A stretch of 64,000 nt of DNA from Nocardioides sp. (GTDB lineage Bacteria; Actinomycetota; Actinomycetes; Propionibacteriales; Nocardioidaceae): contig NZ_JAPYPS010000002.1 in the NCBI RefSeq assembly GCF_029937575.1, forward strand, positions 30,054 to 94,053, read 5' to 3'. Under the pieces are notes generated by a model. That model ran no database searches, had not been told where the DNA came from, and saw nothing but the letters and a program-made list of their open reading frames with translations. Each line of letters opens with the position of its first letter. Position 1 is the stretch's first letter. This document shows, in pieces, positions 43,903-53,525 of the stretch. A program made the position numbers and the translations under genes.

Positions 43903-46437
43903 GTGAGCTCTCCTGATTACCGAGCACCAGTGCCCGTCGGTGACGGGGACTTCGACCCCCACGACCAGTACGTGCACGTGCGCGGGGCCAGTGAGCACAA
44001 TCTCAAGCACGTCGACGTGGACCTTCCACGCAACGCCATGGTCGCCTTCACCGGGGTGTCGGGCTCGGGCAAGTCGTCCCTGGCCTTCGGGACCCTGTAC
44101 GCCGAGGCGCAGCGCCGCTACTTCGAGTCGGTCGCGCCGTACGCCCGCAGGCTGCTGCAGCAGGTGGGTGCTCCCCAGGTCCAGGAGATCACCGGGCTGC
44201 CGCCCGCGGTGGCCCTCCAGCAGCGGCGTGGGGCGGCCAGCTCACGCTCGACGGTGGGCACGCTCACGACCCTGTCCAACCTGCTCCGCATCCTGTACTC
44301 GCGTGCCGGTCACTACCCGCAGGGTGCCGGGCACCTGGCCGCCGAGGCGTTCTCCCCGAACACCGCCGCCGGTGCCTGCCCGCGCTGTCACGGGCTCGGA
44401 GTGGCGCACGAGGTGAGCGAGTCGCTGCTGGTCCCGGACCCGTCCCTCAGCATCCGCGACGGTGCCGTGGCCTCCTGGCCGGGAGCGTGGCAGGGCCATA
44501 ACCTGCGCCGGATCGTGCGCAGCCTCGGCATCGACGTCGACCGGCCGTGGCAGGAGCTGGACCGGAGCGACCGCGACTGGATCCTCTACACCGACGAGCA
44601 GCCGTCGGTCCTCATCGAGACCCAGCACCGCGACGACGGAGGGAGTGGACGGCCGTACCACGGCACGTTCTGGAGCGCCCGCAAGCACGTGCTCCACGTG
44701 CTCTCGGACTCGAAGAGCGAGGCGATGCGCACCAAGGCGCTGCGCTTCATGGCCAGCAGCGCGTGCCCCGACTGCGGGGGCAGCGGACTCATCGTCGAGG
44801 CGCTGGCGGTGACCTTCGCCGGGCAGTCCATCGCCGAGGTCAACGACTCGAGCTTCCAGGACCTGGTCGCGGTGCTGCGGCCCTTCGCGGCCGAGAGCGA
44901 GAGCAACGAGGTCGCCCGGCGGATCTGCGCGGACCTGGTGGCCCGGATCGAGGTGCTGCTCGACCTGGGTCTGGGCTACCTCGCCCTGGGTCGCAGCTCC
45001 ACGACGCTCTCGCCCGGGGAGACCCAGCGGCTGAGGATCGCCACCCAACTGCGCTCGGGGCTCTTCGGGGTGGTCTACGTGCTGGACGAGCCGTCGGCGG
45101 GTCTGCACCCCGCCGACGCGGAGCCGTTGCTCGACGTCCTGGACCGACTGAAGGCCTCGGGCAACTCGTTATTCGTCGTCGAGCACGACATGGACGTCGT
45201 ACGGCGTGCCGACTGGGTCGTCGACATCGGTCCCGGCGCCGGGGATGCCGGCGGGCGCGTGCTCTACAGCGGACCGGTCGCCGGCCTGGAGGACGTCGCG
45301 GAGTCGGCCACGAGCAACCACCTGTTCGGGCGCGCCGAGCGGCTGGTCCACGCGCCTCGTGAGCCGCACGGCTGGCTCCACCTGCGCGGCATCTCGCGGC
45401 ACAATCTCGACGACGTGTCGGTCGACGTCCCACTGTGCGTGCTCACGGCCGTGACGGGGGTCTCGGGCTCCGGCAAGTCGACCTTGGTCACGCAGGTGCT
45501 CGCCGAGCTGGTGCGGGTCCACCTGGGTCTAGCTCCGGACCCCGACGCCGATCCCGCAGCCGACGCCTCTCACGCGAGCGGACTCGAGGTCGACGTGGAC
45601 AGCGCGTCCGGTCTGGAGGCCTTCGACCGCCTGGTGCTGGTCGACCAGCGGCCGATCGGCCGCACCCCTCGCTCCAACCTGGCGACGTACACGGGGCTCT
45701 TCGACGCCGTACGCAAGCTCTTCGCCGCCACCGACGAGTCCCGCGCGCGGGGCTACGGAGTGGGACGCTTCTCCTTCAACGTCGCCGAGGGGCGCTGCGC
45801 CTCGTGCCAGGGCGAGGGCTTCGTCTCGGTCGAGCTGCTCTTCCTGCCCGGCACCTACGCGCCCTGCCCCACGTGTCACGGCGCGCGCTACAACGCCGAG
45901 ACGCTGGAGGTGACCTACCGGGGCAAGAACGTCGCCGAGGTGCTGGGACTGACCGTCGACGACGCGGCCGAGTTCCTCGCCGACGTGCCGGCTGCCTCGC
46001 GCAGCCTCGAGACCCTGCGCGAGGTCGGCCTCGGCTACCTGCGCCTGGGTCAGCCTGCCACCGAGCTCAGCGGGGGAGAGGCACAGCGGATCAAGCTCGC
46101 CACCGAGCTGCAGCGAGCCCGCCGCGGCCACGCGCTCTACCTGCTCGACGAGCCGACGGCGGGGCTGCACCCCGCCGACGTCGCGCTCCTGCTGCGCCAG
46201 CTCCATCGCCTCGTGGAGGCCGGCAACACCGTGGTCCTCGTTGAGCACGACCTGGACGTCGTCGCGACGGCTGACTGGGTGATCGACCTCGGGCCCGGAG
46301 GCGGAGACTCGGGAGGCCAGGTGGTCGCCACCGGGACGCCCCACGACGTGGCGGGGTCGTCGGACAGCGTCACGGCGCCCTACCTGGCTCGTCGGCTCAT
46401 CCCCGCTGACCGAGCGAGCCAGGAGTCGCTACGCTGA
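43903..46437 (+). CDS. Short UvrA-like ABC-type ATPase (UvrA paralogue)
   Basis: An 844-residue UvrA relative starting at GTG 43903, preceded at six bases by CATGGT. Two ATPase halves: Walker A GVSGSGKSSLAF (about 52) with signature LSPGETQRLRI (about 370), and GVSGSGKSTLVT (about 520) with LSGGEAQRIKL (about 722). Zinc motifs CPRCHG, CPDCGG, CASCQG and CPTCHG are present. Full UvrA is about 940-1000 residues; the distance between the first Walker A and its signature is too short for the UvrB-binding domain, so this is a class II/DrrC-like UvrA that probably does not do canonical excision repair. Some relatives protect against DNA-binding antibiotics. Proline in the first signature (LSPGE) departs from LSGGE. 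Confidence 0.9.
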   Translation: MSSPDYRAPVPVGDGDFDPHDQYVHVRGASEHNLKHVDVDLPRNAMVAFTGVSGSGKSSLAFGTLYAEAQRRYFESVAPYARRLLQQVGAPQVQEITGLPPAVALQQRRGAASSRSTVGTLTTLSNLLRILYSRAGHYPQGAGHLAAEAFSPNTAAGACPRCHGLGVAHEVSESLLVPDPSLSIRDGAVASWPGAWQGHNLRRIVRSLGIDVDRPWQELDRSDRDWILYTDEQPSVLIETQHRDDGGSGRPYHGTFWSARKHVLHVLSDSKSEAMRTKALRFMASSACPDCGGSGLIVEALAVTFAGQSIAEVNDSSFQDLVAVLRPFAAESESNEVARRICADLVARIEVLLDLGLGYLALGRSSTTLSPGETQRLRIATQLRSGLFGVVYVLDEPSAGLHPADAEPLLDVLDRLKASGNSLFVVEHDMDVVRRADWVVDIGPGAGDAGGRVLYSGPVAGLEDVAESATSNHLFGRAERLVHAPREPHGWLHLRGISRHNLDDVSVDVPLCVLTAVTGVSGSGKSTLVTQVLAELVRVHLGLAPDPDADPAADASHASGLEVDVDSASGLEAFDRLVLVDQRPIGRTPRSNLATYTGLFDAVRKLFAATDESRARGYGVGRFSFNVAEGRCASCQGEGFVSVELLFLPGTYAPCPTCHGARYNAETLEVTYRGKNVAEVLGLTVDDAAEFLADVPAASRSLETLREVGLGYLRLGQPATELSGGEAQRIKLATELQRARRGHALYLLDEPTAGLHPADVALLLRQLHRLVEAGNTVVLVEHDLDVVATADWVIDLGPGGGDSGGQVVATGTPHDVAGSSDSVTAPYLARRLIPADRASQESLR

Positions 46438-46462
46438 GCATCCAGAGCGTTCGGGAGGCGAC

Positions 46463-48364
46463 ATGGCCCCGGTTCGGCATGATGCGGACCTCTTTCGGCC
46501 GATGTACCAGATCATCCGTCGGATCAACCTGGGCGTCGACGTGCACACGGCACTTGGCGTCCTCACCCAGGGCGTGGTGGATGTCGTGGGCTTCCAGGTG
46601 GCGGCGATCAGCTGGCTCACCGACGCACTGGACTTCGAGATCGTCTCGGTGGCCGGCCGCGAGGACGCCCGGGCCGAGCTCATGGGGACGCGCGTGAGCC
46701 TGGCCGAGATGGAGGTCGAGCTCGCGGCCTCCGACCAGTCAGGCTCCCTCTTCTTCCTCCCAGCCGGTCGCCTGGGAGAGGGCGTGGGAGGGTGGATCCC
46801 AGATCTGTCGGACGTCACACGAGGGCCGGGGCAGTGGGAGGGCGAGGACACGCTGAGGTGCCTGCTCAGCTCGCCGGAGGGCGAGTTGCTGGGCGTGCTC
46901 TCCGTCGATCTTCCCGACGACGGCATGCGGCCCGCGGCTCCTCGGCGCGAGCTCTTGGAGATGTACGCCGACTTGGCCGGACTCGCGCTCAACCAGGCGC
47001 GCCGCGCGACCGCACTGGAGGAGCGGGTCCGGCTCTCCAGCGCTGTTCAGGCAGCCCTTCTCAGCACCGAGGCCGACCACGATCTGGGGAGTCTTGTCGC
47101 TGCCTGTGCACCGTCGTTCTCCTCGGTGCTGCAGGCCAGCACGTTCTGGGTCCGCATCATCGACCAGCAGAATCCCGGGCACCCGGGCGAGATGGCGGGC
47201 GTGCCGACGGGCACAGTGCCGGCTGCGACTGCAGAGATCCTGGCCCACGCGGCCGCCGATGCCCGTGCGGCCTGGGACGCCGGGGTGGTGGCCACGGCGT
47301 TCCTCCGCCACGGGCGCTGGGTCTCCAGCACGTCGCCGTGGAACGAGACCCAAGAACGGATCCGGGTCGTCGAAGGGCGTGCGGGCTGGGTGCGACGTTC
47401 CACCAGCGAGTCGAACCCGGTTGCGGACGAGCAAACGGATCTGACCGAGTTCCTCGAGTCGATCGGGGTGAGCAGGCTGCTGATGTGTCCGGTCGGGGTG
47501 GGTCCCGACTGCTTCGGATACTTCGTGGCCTGTCGCGACAACGAGTCGGGCTGGTCCGCCGAGGAGCTCGAGGCCGCGGCTCGGCTGGGCCGGCACCTCG
47601 GACAGGCGGTGCTGTCGGTACGCCTTCTGGAGCGGGAGCGGGTGCTGGTGCAGCAGCTGAAGGCGCTGGACGGGTACAAGAACGACCTGGTCTCCACGGT
47701 GTCCCACGAGCTGCGAACGCCGCTCACCTCCGTGGTCGGCCACCTCGAGCTGATCGAGGATGCGATGACGGCTGGTGCCGTGGTGGGCAGCGACGCCTTC
47801 GAGGTGGTGCACCGCAACCTTCAGCGAGTCCTGAGGCTCACCGATGAGCTCCTGATGCTCAAGCGGATCGATGCGGCGGTGGGCTCGGAGCCCGGAATCC
47901 TCGACCTGCGGCTCGTCGCCCGCGACGTCGTGTCCTCGCTCCAACCACAGGCGAAGGCACAAGGTGTCTCGCTCCGACTCGCCCCTCACGGAGGGCCGGT
48001 TCTCATCACGGGCAATGGTGGCGAGCTCGAACGTGTCGTGCTCAATCTCGTCGACAACGCCATCAAGTACACCCCGGCCGGAGGCCTCGTCGAGGTGGCC
48101 CTGGAGCGCAGTGCCCGATTCGTCCGCTTGGTGGTCGCTGACTCGGGTATGGGGATCAGCGCCGACGACCAGGAGGAGCTCTTCGGGGAATTCTTCCGCT
48201 CCACGAACCCGTCCGCGCTGGCCTTGCCGGGCACGGGGCTCGGTCTCAGCATCGTTCGCCGCATCGTGCAACGGCACGGCGGGTCGATCCGGGTCACCTC
48301 TGCACCTGGCGAGGGCAGCACATTCACCGTTCGCCTCCCCCTCAGTCACACCCGAGACGGCTGA
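46463..48364 (+). CDS. Sensor histidine kinase with N-terminal GAF domains
   Basis: A 633-residue soluble kinase. GAF 1 (about 15-180) has IIRRINLGVDVHTALGVLTQGVVDVVGFQVAAISWL; GAF 2 (about 205-395) has RLLMCPVGVGPDCFGYFVACRDNESGWSAEELEAAARLG. The HisKA motif is VSTVSHELRTPLTSVVGHLELIED; HATPase has VVLNLVDNAIKYTPAGG, VADSGMGISADDQEELFGEFFRS and GTGLGLSIVRRIVQRHGGSIRV. Start ATG 46463 with GGGAGG six bases upstream and TACGCT at 46429-46434 as possible -10. No response regulator is adjacent; the signal is unknown. Confidence 0.92.
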   Translation: MAPVRHDADLFRPMYQIIRRINLGVDVHTALGVLTQGVVDVVGFQVAAISWLTDALDFEIVSVAGREDARAELMGTRVSLAEMEVELAASDQSGSLFFLPAGRLGEGVGGWIPDLSDVTRGPGQWEGEDTLRCLLSSPEGELLGVLSVDLPDDGMRPAAPRRELLEMYADLAGLALNQARRATALEERVRLSSAVQAALLSTEADHDLGSLVAACAPSFSSVLQASTFWVRIIDQQNPGHPGEMAGVPTGTVPAATAEILAHAAADARAAWDAGVVATAFLRHGRWVSSTSPWNETQERIRVVEGRAGWVRRSTSESNPVADEQTDLTEFLESIGVSRLLMCPVGVGPDCFGYFVACRDNESGWSAEELEAAARLGRHLGQAVLSVRLLERERVLVQQLKALDGYKNDLVSTVSHELRTPLTSVVGHLELIEDAMTAGAVVGSDAFEVVHRNLQRVLRLTDELLMLKRIDAAVGSEPGILDLRLVARDVVSSLQPQAKAQGVSLRLAPHGGPVLITGNGGELERVVLNLVDNAIKYTPAGGLVEVALERSARFVRLVVADSGMGISADDQEELFGEFFRSTNPSALALPGTGLGLSIVRRIVQRHGGSIRVTSAPGEGSTFTVRLPLSHTRDG

Positions 48365-48409
48365 ACGCTCCGGCGACCGCCCGGAACGGCTAGTCCCTCG
48401 GTCGTCGTC

Positions 48410-48415
48410 TAGGGT
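48410..48415 (+). promoter_or_regulatory. -10 box of the ctlX-like gene (leaderless)
   Basis: TAGGGT, seven bases (CCGAATC), then the GTG at 48423. Fits the leaderless pattern seen at several other genes in the window. Confidence 0.5.
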
Positions 48416-48422
48416 CCGAATC

Positions 48423-49427
48423 GTGAGTGCCCAAGCCCCTTCCTCCGTCGTCCTGGTCCGTGCCGAGCGCTTCGTGCCGAACCAGGCGACGGCTGCCGAC
48501 AACGCCTTCCAGGCAGCGCCTCCGGCCGGCCGCTCCGACGAGGAGATCTCGGCCCTGGCGCTGGCCGAGATGGATGCCGTCGCGCGTGCGTTGCGCGAGG
48601 CCGGCGTACGCGTGCACGTGTTCGCGGACTCCGACCACACCCGTCCCGACAGCGTCTTCCCGAACAACTGGCTCTCGACCCACGCAGGGGGCAGCGTCGC
48701 GGTCTACCCGATGTACGCCTCCAACCGACGCCACGAGCGGCGCGCCGACGTCCTGGAGATGCTCAAGTCGTCCTACCGGGTGCAGACGATCATCGACTAC
48801 TCCGGCCTCGAGCCGGACGGCATCTTCCTCGAGGGCACCGGTGCCATGGTGCTCGACCACGTCTCGCGCGTCGCCTACGCGGCCGTGAGCTACCGTGCCG
48901 ACACCCACGTGCTGGAGCGCTTCTGCACCGACTTCGGCTACGAGCCGATGGCCTTCGACGCCGTCGACTCCTCCGGGGTGCCCGTCTACCACACCAACGT
49001 GATGGCCTGCATCGGCACGGACGTGGCCCTGGTGGCGCTGGACATGATCCCGGACCACGCCCGGCGGGCAGCGGTCCGCGAGCGGCTCACCGTCAACGGA
49101 CGCCGGGTCGTCGAGCTCACCGAGATGCAGGTGCGGGAGTTCGCCGGCAACGCGGTCGAGCTCTGCGGCCGTACGTCGAACGGCCGGCGCCGCTACGTCA
49201 TGGCCATGTCGTCGCGGGCCCGGCGCAGCCTTCGCGACGACCAGGTCGCGGTGATCGAGGAGTCCTGCGAGATCATCGACGTCGACATCCCCACCATCGA
49301 GCTGGCGGGCGGCTCGGTGCGTTGCATGATCGCGGGGGTCCACCTCGACCGACGCCGCGACGACGGTCACCGGCCGGCGTCAGCCGCGGTCGCCGCCATC
49401 GACGAGGAGCGCGGCCTCGGTGCGTGA
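48423..49427 (+). CDS. ctlX: Arginine deiminase-fold hydrolase (CtlX-like)
   Basis: A 334-residue guanidino-group-modifying enzyme fold. It opens SSVVLVRAERFVPNQATAADNAFQ, then FPNNWLSTHAGGSVAVYPMYASNRRHERR, GIFLEGTGAMVLDHVSRVAYAA, and the catalytic His in VPVYHTNVMACIGTDVALVALDM with the C-terminal Cys in AGGSVRCMIAGVHL. This is the family called citrulline utilisation hydrolase CtlX; the N-terminus 'RxxxFxxNxxTAxxNxFQ' is diagnostic. It probably hydrolyses citrulline or a related ureido compound to ornithine, ammonia and CO2. The last 48 bases overlap the LuxR-type gene tail to tail. Confidence 0.87.
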   Translation: MSAQAPSSVVLVRAERFVPNQATAADNAFQAAPPAGRSDEEISALALAEMDAVARALREAGVRVHVFADSDHTRPDSVFPNNWLSTHAGGSVAVYPMYASNRRHERRADVLEMLKSSYRVQTIIDYSGLEPDGIFLEGTGAMVLDHVSRVAYAAVSYRADTHVLERFCTDFGYEPMAFDAVDSSGVPVYHTNVMACIGTDVALVALDMIPDHARRAAVRERLTVNGRRVVELTEMQVREFAGNAVELCGRTSNGRRRYVMAMSSRARRSLRDDQVAVIEESCEIIDVDIPTIELAGGSVRCMIAGVHLDRRRDDGHRPASAAVAAIDEERGLGA

Positions 49428-51926
49428 GGAGACGCCGAGCTTGCGGATCACGTTGGAGACGTGCACCGAGGCGGTCTTCTCGCTGATCCCGAGGGCGCGA
49501 GCGATCTGACGGTTGCTGCGGCCACCGCGGAGCAGGTCGAGTGTCTCGTGCTCGCGTGCGGTGAGTGCTGCGAGCGGCGACGTGGTGACACGCGCCAGTC
49601 CGCGGCCTCCCAGCCGGACGAACTTCTCCGCCGCTGCCTCGGCCTCCGGGGCCGCGCCGAGGTCGTCGAGGCTGCTGACCGCTGCTCGAACAGCATCGAG
49701 GTCCTCGCTGGCAGCGCGCGCCAGTGCGGCCTCGAGGGGACACCCGATCTGGTTCCACTGGCGTCCGGCGCTCGACCAGTCGCCGGCGAGCATCGCTGCC
49801 CACGGCCCGGCGACGTCGATGGCGACGAGGCGAGAGTCTTCGGGGGAGAGGGCTCCGGCCCGGCGCAGACGCCAGGCGAGCTCGCCGGCCGCCCAGGGCT
49901 GGTCGCAGGCCACGGCCTCGGCGAAGACCGCGACCGCCTCCTCCGGCACGGCGGCGCCGGTGGCGTGGGCGTGCTCCAGCCAGGTGGCCATGGCAGGCCA
50001 GGTGTGCTGCAGCTGGCCGGTGAGGACGGCTCGCGACCAGGAGTCGGTGACCAGCGCACCGGCGTCGGCGTCGCCACGGCGTACGGCCAGCGTGGCGAGG
50101 ACGCCGCCGGCCACAGCGCTGGCGGCAGCGAACGAGCTGTCGCGACACCGTTGGGCACGGGTCGTGGCCGAGCGCCAGTCGCCGGCCTGAAGGTCCACCC
50201 GAGCGAGCCAGGCCATCGCGTAGTGGTCGGTGGAGGGGATGTCTCGCTCCTCGCACCAGCGCAGGCAGCGCTCCAGCCAGTGCCGCGCCAGGCTGTGCGA
50301 TCGGATCGAGGCGGCACCGGAGCCGAGGTTGACCATGATCGTCGCCGCATGGGTGTCGTCGCCGATCGACATGGCCAGCTGCAGCCCGGCGCGCAGCAAG
50401 CGCTCGGCCTCAGCGGGGTCGGAGGTCCACGAGGAGCTGCCGACGACGTTGTGCGCGACCGCGCCCAGCTCGGGGCAGTCGAGGCGGTCGGCCGCGGCGA
50501 TGGCCTCGCGGCCTCGTTCGCGGGCAGCGGCGTCGTGCCCCGACAGCATCTCGAGGTAGGCGCGGCGGACCTTCGCGTGCAGCTCGCCCATGCCGCCCGG
50601 CGCGCGTGACGCCGTACGCTCCGCCTGCACGAGGACCGCCTCGGCCTCCTCGTGCCGGGCGGCCGTGAGGAGACTGCGGTGTTGGTTCGCAAGGGTCTCG
50701 GCGAGCAGGTCGTGATTCCCCAGGTCGGTGAGCAGGTCGACTGCCTCGATCTGGAGAGCGAGGGCGTCCTCGCCGCGGCCGACACGGGCAAGGGCGTCGG
50801 CGCCCTGGATCAACGTTTCGGCTGATCGGGCCGGAGGCACGTGCCGGCGGTGCGTGAGCACGCGCTCCAGCTGGCTTGCGGCATCGCCGTGCGCACCCGC
50901 CCGGGTGGCGGCGGCAGCCGCGCGCACGCCGAACGTGACCGCGCGGTCGTGGTCTCCCGCAGCATCGGCGTGAAAGGCGATGGCGGCGGTGTCCTGCGTC
51001 GGCTGAGCCACCAGGGCGGCGAGGACCTGCCGGTGCAGCGCCCGGGCGCGGCCCGGCCCCAACGTGTCGGCCACGGCCCCACGAGCGAGCTCGTGCCCGA
51101 AGGCGACGGTCTCGTCGCTCACCTGGAGGAAGTCCGACGCCACGGCCGCGTCGACGGCGGCGGCGTCGTGGTGTGCGAGCAGCAGGGAGAGCTCGGTCCG
51201 GCCAGGGACGACCGAGACCATCTCCACCACGGCCACCGCAGCGTCGGTCATCAGGTGAAGCCGCTCGAGGACCACCGAGCTCAACGACGACGAGACCGTC
51301 GCGCCGGTGCCCGACCTGAGCAGCTCGGTCGCGTAGAAGGCGTTGCCACCGGTCAGGGCGAGCACGTCGGAGGGGGAGTAGTCGGTGCCGGCCGTCAGTG
51401 GTGCGATCTCCTCGATGGCCAGCGGCGGCACGTCGTACGACGTCGTGATGGGCATCCGGCCCAGGTGTGCGACGACCTCGCCGATCCGCCCGCTCGGTCG
51501 TCGGCCGGCGAGCACCAGGGTGGTGGGGGAGTCGGCCAGCCGCCGGGCCAGGAAGGTCAGCAGGTCGGCGGTGGCGTCGTCGGCCCACTGCAGGTCGTCG
51601 ACGACGGCCACGGTCGGCTCGGCGGTCACGACGTCCAGCCAGGCCTCGAAGAACTCGTGGCGGCGGGCATCGTCGGTCCACGCCGGCGAGACGTCGAGGT
51701 GGCGCGACCAGTCGTGGAGCGGGAGCAGCGGACGCGCGGTCGCGAGGGGCTCGCACGTGCCTCGGAGGACCCGCTCCTCTCGTTCGGCGAGGAGTCCACC
51801 CAGCAGCGTGGTCTTGCCGATCCCGGCCTCGCCCACCAGGAGCACGACCCGTCCGCCGTCCGTGCGCGACGCGTCGATCACCTCGTGCAGGGCGGACAGC
51901 AGCGCGGATCGGGATGCCACGGCCAC
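49380..51926 (-). CDS. Large ATP-binding LuxR-family (LAL) transcriptional regulator
   Basis: An 848-residue regulator with an N-terminal AAA/NACHT-like ATPase: Walker A LLVGEAGIGKTTLLGG (about 28-43), Walker B TVAVVDDLQWADDATADLL (about 105-123), sensor region and winged helix. A long TPR-like helical middle (about 330-770) follows, and a C-terminal LuxR HTH: LAALTAREHETLDLLRGGRSNRQIARALGISEKTASVHVSNVIRKLGVSSRTEA. LAL proteins often activate single catabolic or secondary-metabolite clusters. Here the target is unknown; the divergently placed gene nearest its start is the secreted protein at 51999 on the same strand. Confidence 0.93.
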   Translation of the reverse strand: MAVASRSALLSALHEVIDASRTDGGRVVLLVGEAGIGKTTLLGGLLAEREERVLRGTCEPLATARPLLPLHDWSRHLDVSPAWTDDARRHEFFEAWLDVVTAEPTVAVVDDLQWADDATADLLTFLARRLADSPTTLVLAGRRPSGRIGEVVAHLGRMPITTSYDVPPLAIEEIAPLTAGTDYSPSDVLALTGGNAFYATELLRSGTGATVSSSLSSVVLERLHLMTDAAVAVVEMVSVVPGRTELSLLLAHHDAAAVDAAVASDFLQVSDETVAFGHELARGAVADTLGPGRARALHRQVLAALVAQPTQDTAAIAFHADAAGDHDRAVTFGVRAAAAATRAGAHGDAASQLERVLTHRRHVPPARSAETLIQGADALARVGRGEDALALQIEAVDLLTDLGNHDLLAETLANQHRSLLTAARHEEAEAVLVQAERTASRAPGGMGELHAKVRRAYLEMLSGHDAAARERGREAIAAADRLDCPELGAVAHNVVGSSSWTSDPAEAERLLRAGLQLAMSIGDDTHAATIMVNLGSGAASIRSHSLARHWLERCLRWCEERDIPSTDHYAMAWLARVDLQAGDWRSATTRAQRCRDSSFAAASAVAGGVLATLAVRRGDADAGALVTDSWSRAVLTGQLQHTWPAMATWLEHAHATGAAVPEEAVAVFAEAVACDQPWAAGELAWRLRRAGALSPEDSRLVAIDVAGPWAAMLAGDWSSAGRQWNQIGCPLEAALARAASEDLDAVRAAVSSLDDLGAAPEAEAAAEKFVRLGGRGLARVTTSPLAALTAREHETLDLLRGGRSNRQIARALGISEKTASVHVSNVIRKLGVSSRTEAALLVDGGDRG

Positions 51927-51998
51927 CGATCCAGGCTATCCGGATCGGCGGCCGCGGCCGGGGGCCGTCCAGCGGGCCCCGGGTGGCCCGGAGGCCGG

Positions 51999-53459
51999 TC
52001 AGCGCCTGACGCGCACGGCGTACTTCCCGGTGGACTTGCCGATGACATCGTTGCCGGTGAAGCGCAGGATCAGCCGCAGCTTCTTGGCCTTGCCGATCTT
52101 GGAGCGCTTGATCGCGATCTTCTTCACGTACTTGCAGCTCTTCTTGACCTTGACCTTGGTCTTCTTGACCGTCCTGGGTGTGGACTTCTTCTTGGGACTC
52201 GCCTTGACGGTCACTTTGATCTTGCCCTGGCAGGCCTGCGCCTTGGAGGTGCCGTCCGGTCGGGCCAGCTTGCCGCGCACCTTGAACCTGACCTTGCCGC
52301 CCTTGACGGACGCCGTGCCGCCGGCGACGGGAGGGTTGCTGGTCGGCGGGAGGGCGTTGTCGCCTCCACCGCCTCCACCGCCGGTGGGGGCCTTCGGGTT
52401 GGTGGCCAGGGCCAGGGTCCCGCCGGCGCCGGCCACGATCAGCTCGGTGGGGCTGTTGAGCGCTGCGGCTCGCCACTCGGTCGAGGCGTGACCGGGCACG
52501 GTGAGCTGCTCGGCGAGTCCCGACCCACCGACCCGCTCGAGGAGCCCGCCGGAGCCGACGGCGTAGAAGCGTCCGGGCGCGGAGACGATGTCGTTGACCT
52601 TCTTGGTGTCGTCCGAGCTCCTGATCCAGGCGTAGTCCTCCCAAGCATTCTCGGTGAGGGCCAGGTGCGTGTAGTGGGCCGAGTCCTTCGACTGGAGCTG
52701 GCGCAAGGGGTTCGACGGGTCCACGGCGAGCTTCTCGTGGTCGGCGCCCACCCCGAAGGGCTGCACCGTGGCGAAGGCGTCGAGGCTGCGCATGATGGCG
52801 GTCCGACTCATCACCCAGACCGTCGGGCCCGTCACGGTGAGGTCGGGGCCCTTGATGTCCTCGAGGAGGCAGCTGCCCGCGCTGTCGCGCGCACTCTCGG
52901 CCCAGGTGGCGCCGCCGTCGGTGGTCTTGAGCACGCTCGACTCGACGTCGTCGACGGAGATCAGTGCGGTCTGGTTGTCGAGCCACTCGACGTCGGCGAG
53001 GTCGACGGTCGGGTCGAGGCTCGCTGCCGGGAAGTCGCCAGGGGATCCGGGCGTGCTGGGGCAGAACCCGTTGGGATAGGTGGCGCCGGGAGCGGCGAGG
53101 TCATAGGTGACGTCGGTCCAGTCGGCCGCGGTCCAGGACGCGCCGTCGTACACGTAGGCGTCGTTGCCCGCGAGGGCCACCCCCTTCGTCCCGTCAGGAC
53201 TCAGCGAGATGTCGCTGACGACCTCGCCGGGCACGTTGATCGCGGGGGCGAATCCTCCGGTCGCGGTGCCGACGTACACGTCTCCGGTGACGGTGCCGAA
53301 GGCGACGGTGTCGCCCTTGTAGTCGACGGCCGTGATCAGATCGGTGGTGCCGGTCGGCAGGACGGTCCAGGGGACTGCTGCCTGGGCGCTCGGGGCGACG
53401 AAGGCCAGCGTGGTCAGGGGAAGGGCAGCGCCGATCAGGGCTGCGGTTCGAGACTTCAT
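51999..53459 (-). CDS. Secreted BNR/propeller-like protein with very basic C-terminal domain
   Basis: A 486-residue protein with a Sec signal (MKSRTAALIGAALPLTTLAFVAPSAQA). Residues 30-360 show propeller-like repeats (WTVLPTGTTDLITAVDYKGDTVAFGTVTGDVYVGTATGG; TALISVDDVESSVLKTTDGGATW; FYAVGSGGLLERVGG) of the kind in photosystem-stability/sortilin-like exported proteins. After a Gly/Pro linker the last 110 residues are strongly basic (KITVTVKASPKKKSTPRTVKKTKVKVKK-type stretch at about 405-440) and end like an Ig-type domain (LRLILRFTGNDVIGKSTGKYAVRVRR). The same terminal style appears in the amidase at 22229, which suggests a shared surface-attachment or stability role. Function unknown. Confidence 0.75.
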   Translation of the reverse strand: MKSRTAALIGAALPLTTLAFVAPSAQAAVPWTVLPTGTTDLITAVDYKGDTVAFGTVTGDVYVGTATGGFAPAINVPGEVVSDISLSPDGTKGVALAGNDAYVYDGASWTAADWTDVTYDLAAPGATYPNGFCPSTPGSPGDFPAASLDPTVDLADVEWLDNQTALISVDDVESSVLKTTDGGATWAESARDSAGSCLLEDIKGPDLTVTGPTVWVMSRTAIMRSLDAFATVQPFGVGADHEKLAVDPSNPLRQLQSKDSAHYTHLALTENAWEDYAWIRSSDDTKKVNDIVSAPGRFYAVGSGGLLERVGGSGLAEQLTVPGHASTEWRAAALNSPTELIVAGAGGTLALATNPKAPTGGGGGGGDNALPPTSNPPVAGGTASVKGGKVRFKVRGKLARPDGTSKAQACQGKIKVTVKASPKKKSTPRTVKKTKVKVKKSCKYVKKIAIKRSKIGKAKKLRLILRFTGNDVIGKSTGKYAVRVRR

Positions 53460-53525
53460 GGGGACACTCGTTCATGCTCGGGAGTGGGACCCCTCGATCC
53501 AAGCGATCACGGCCCCGACTCCACC

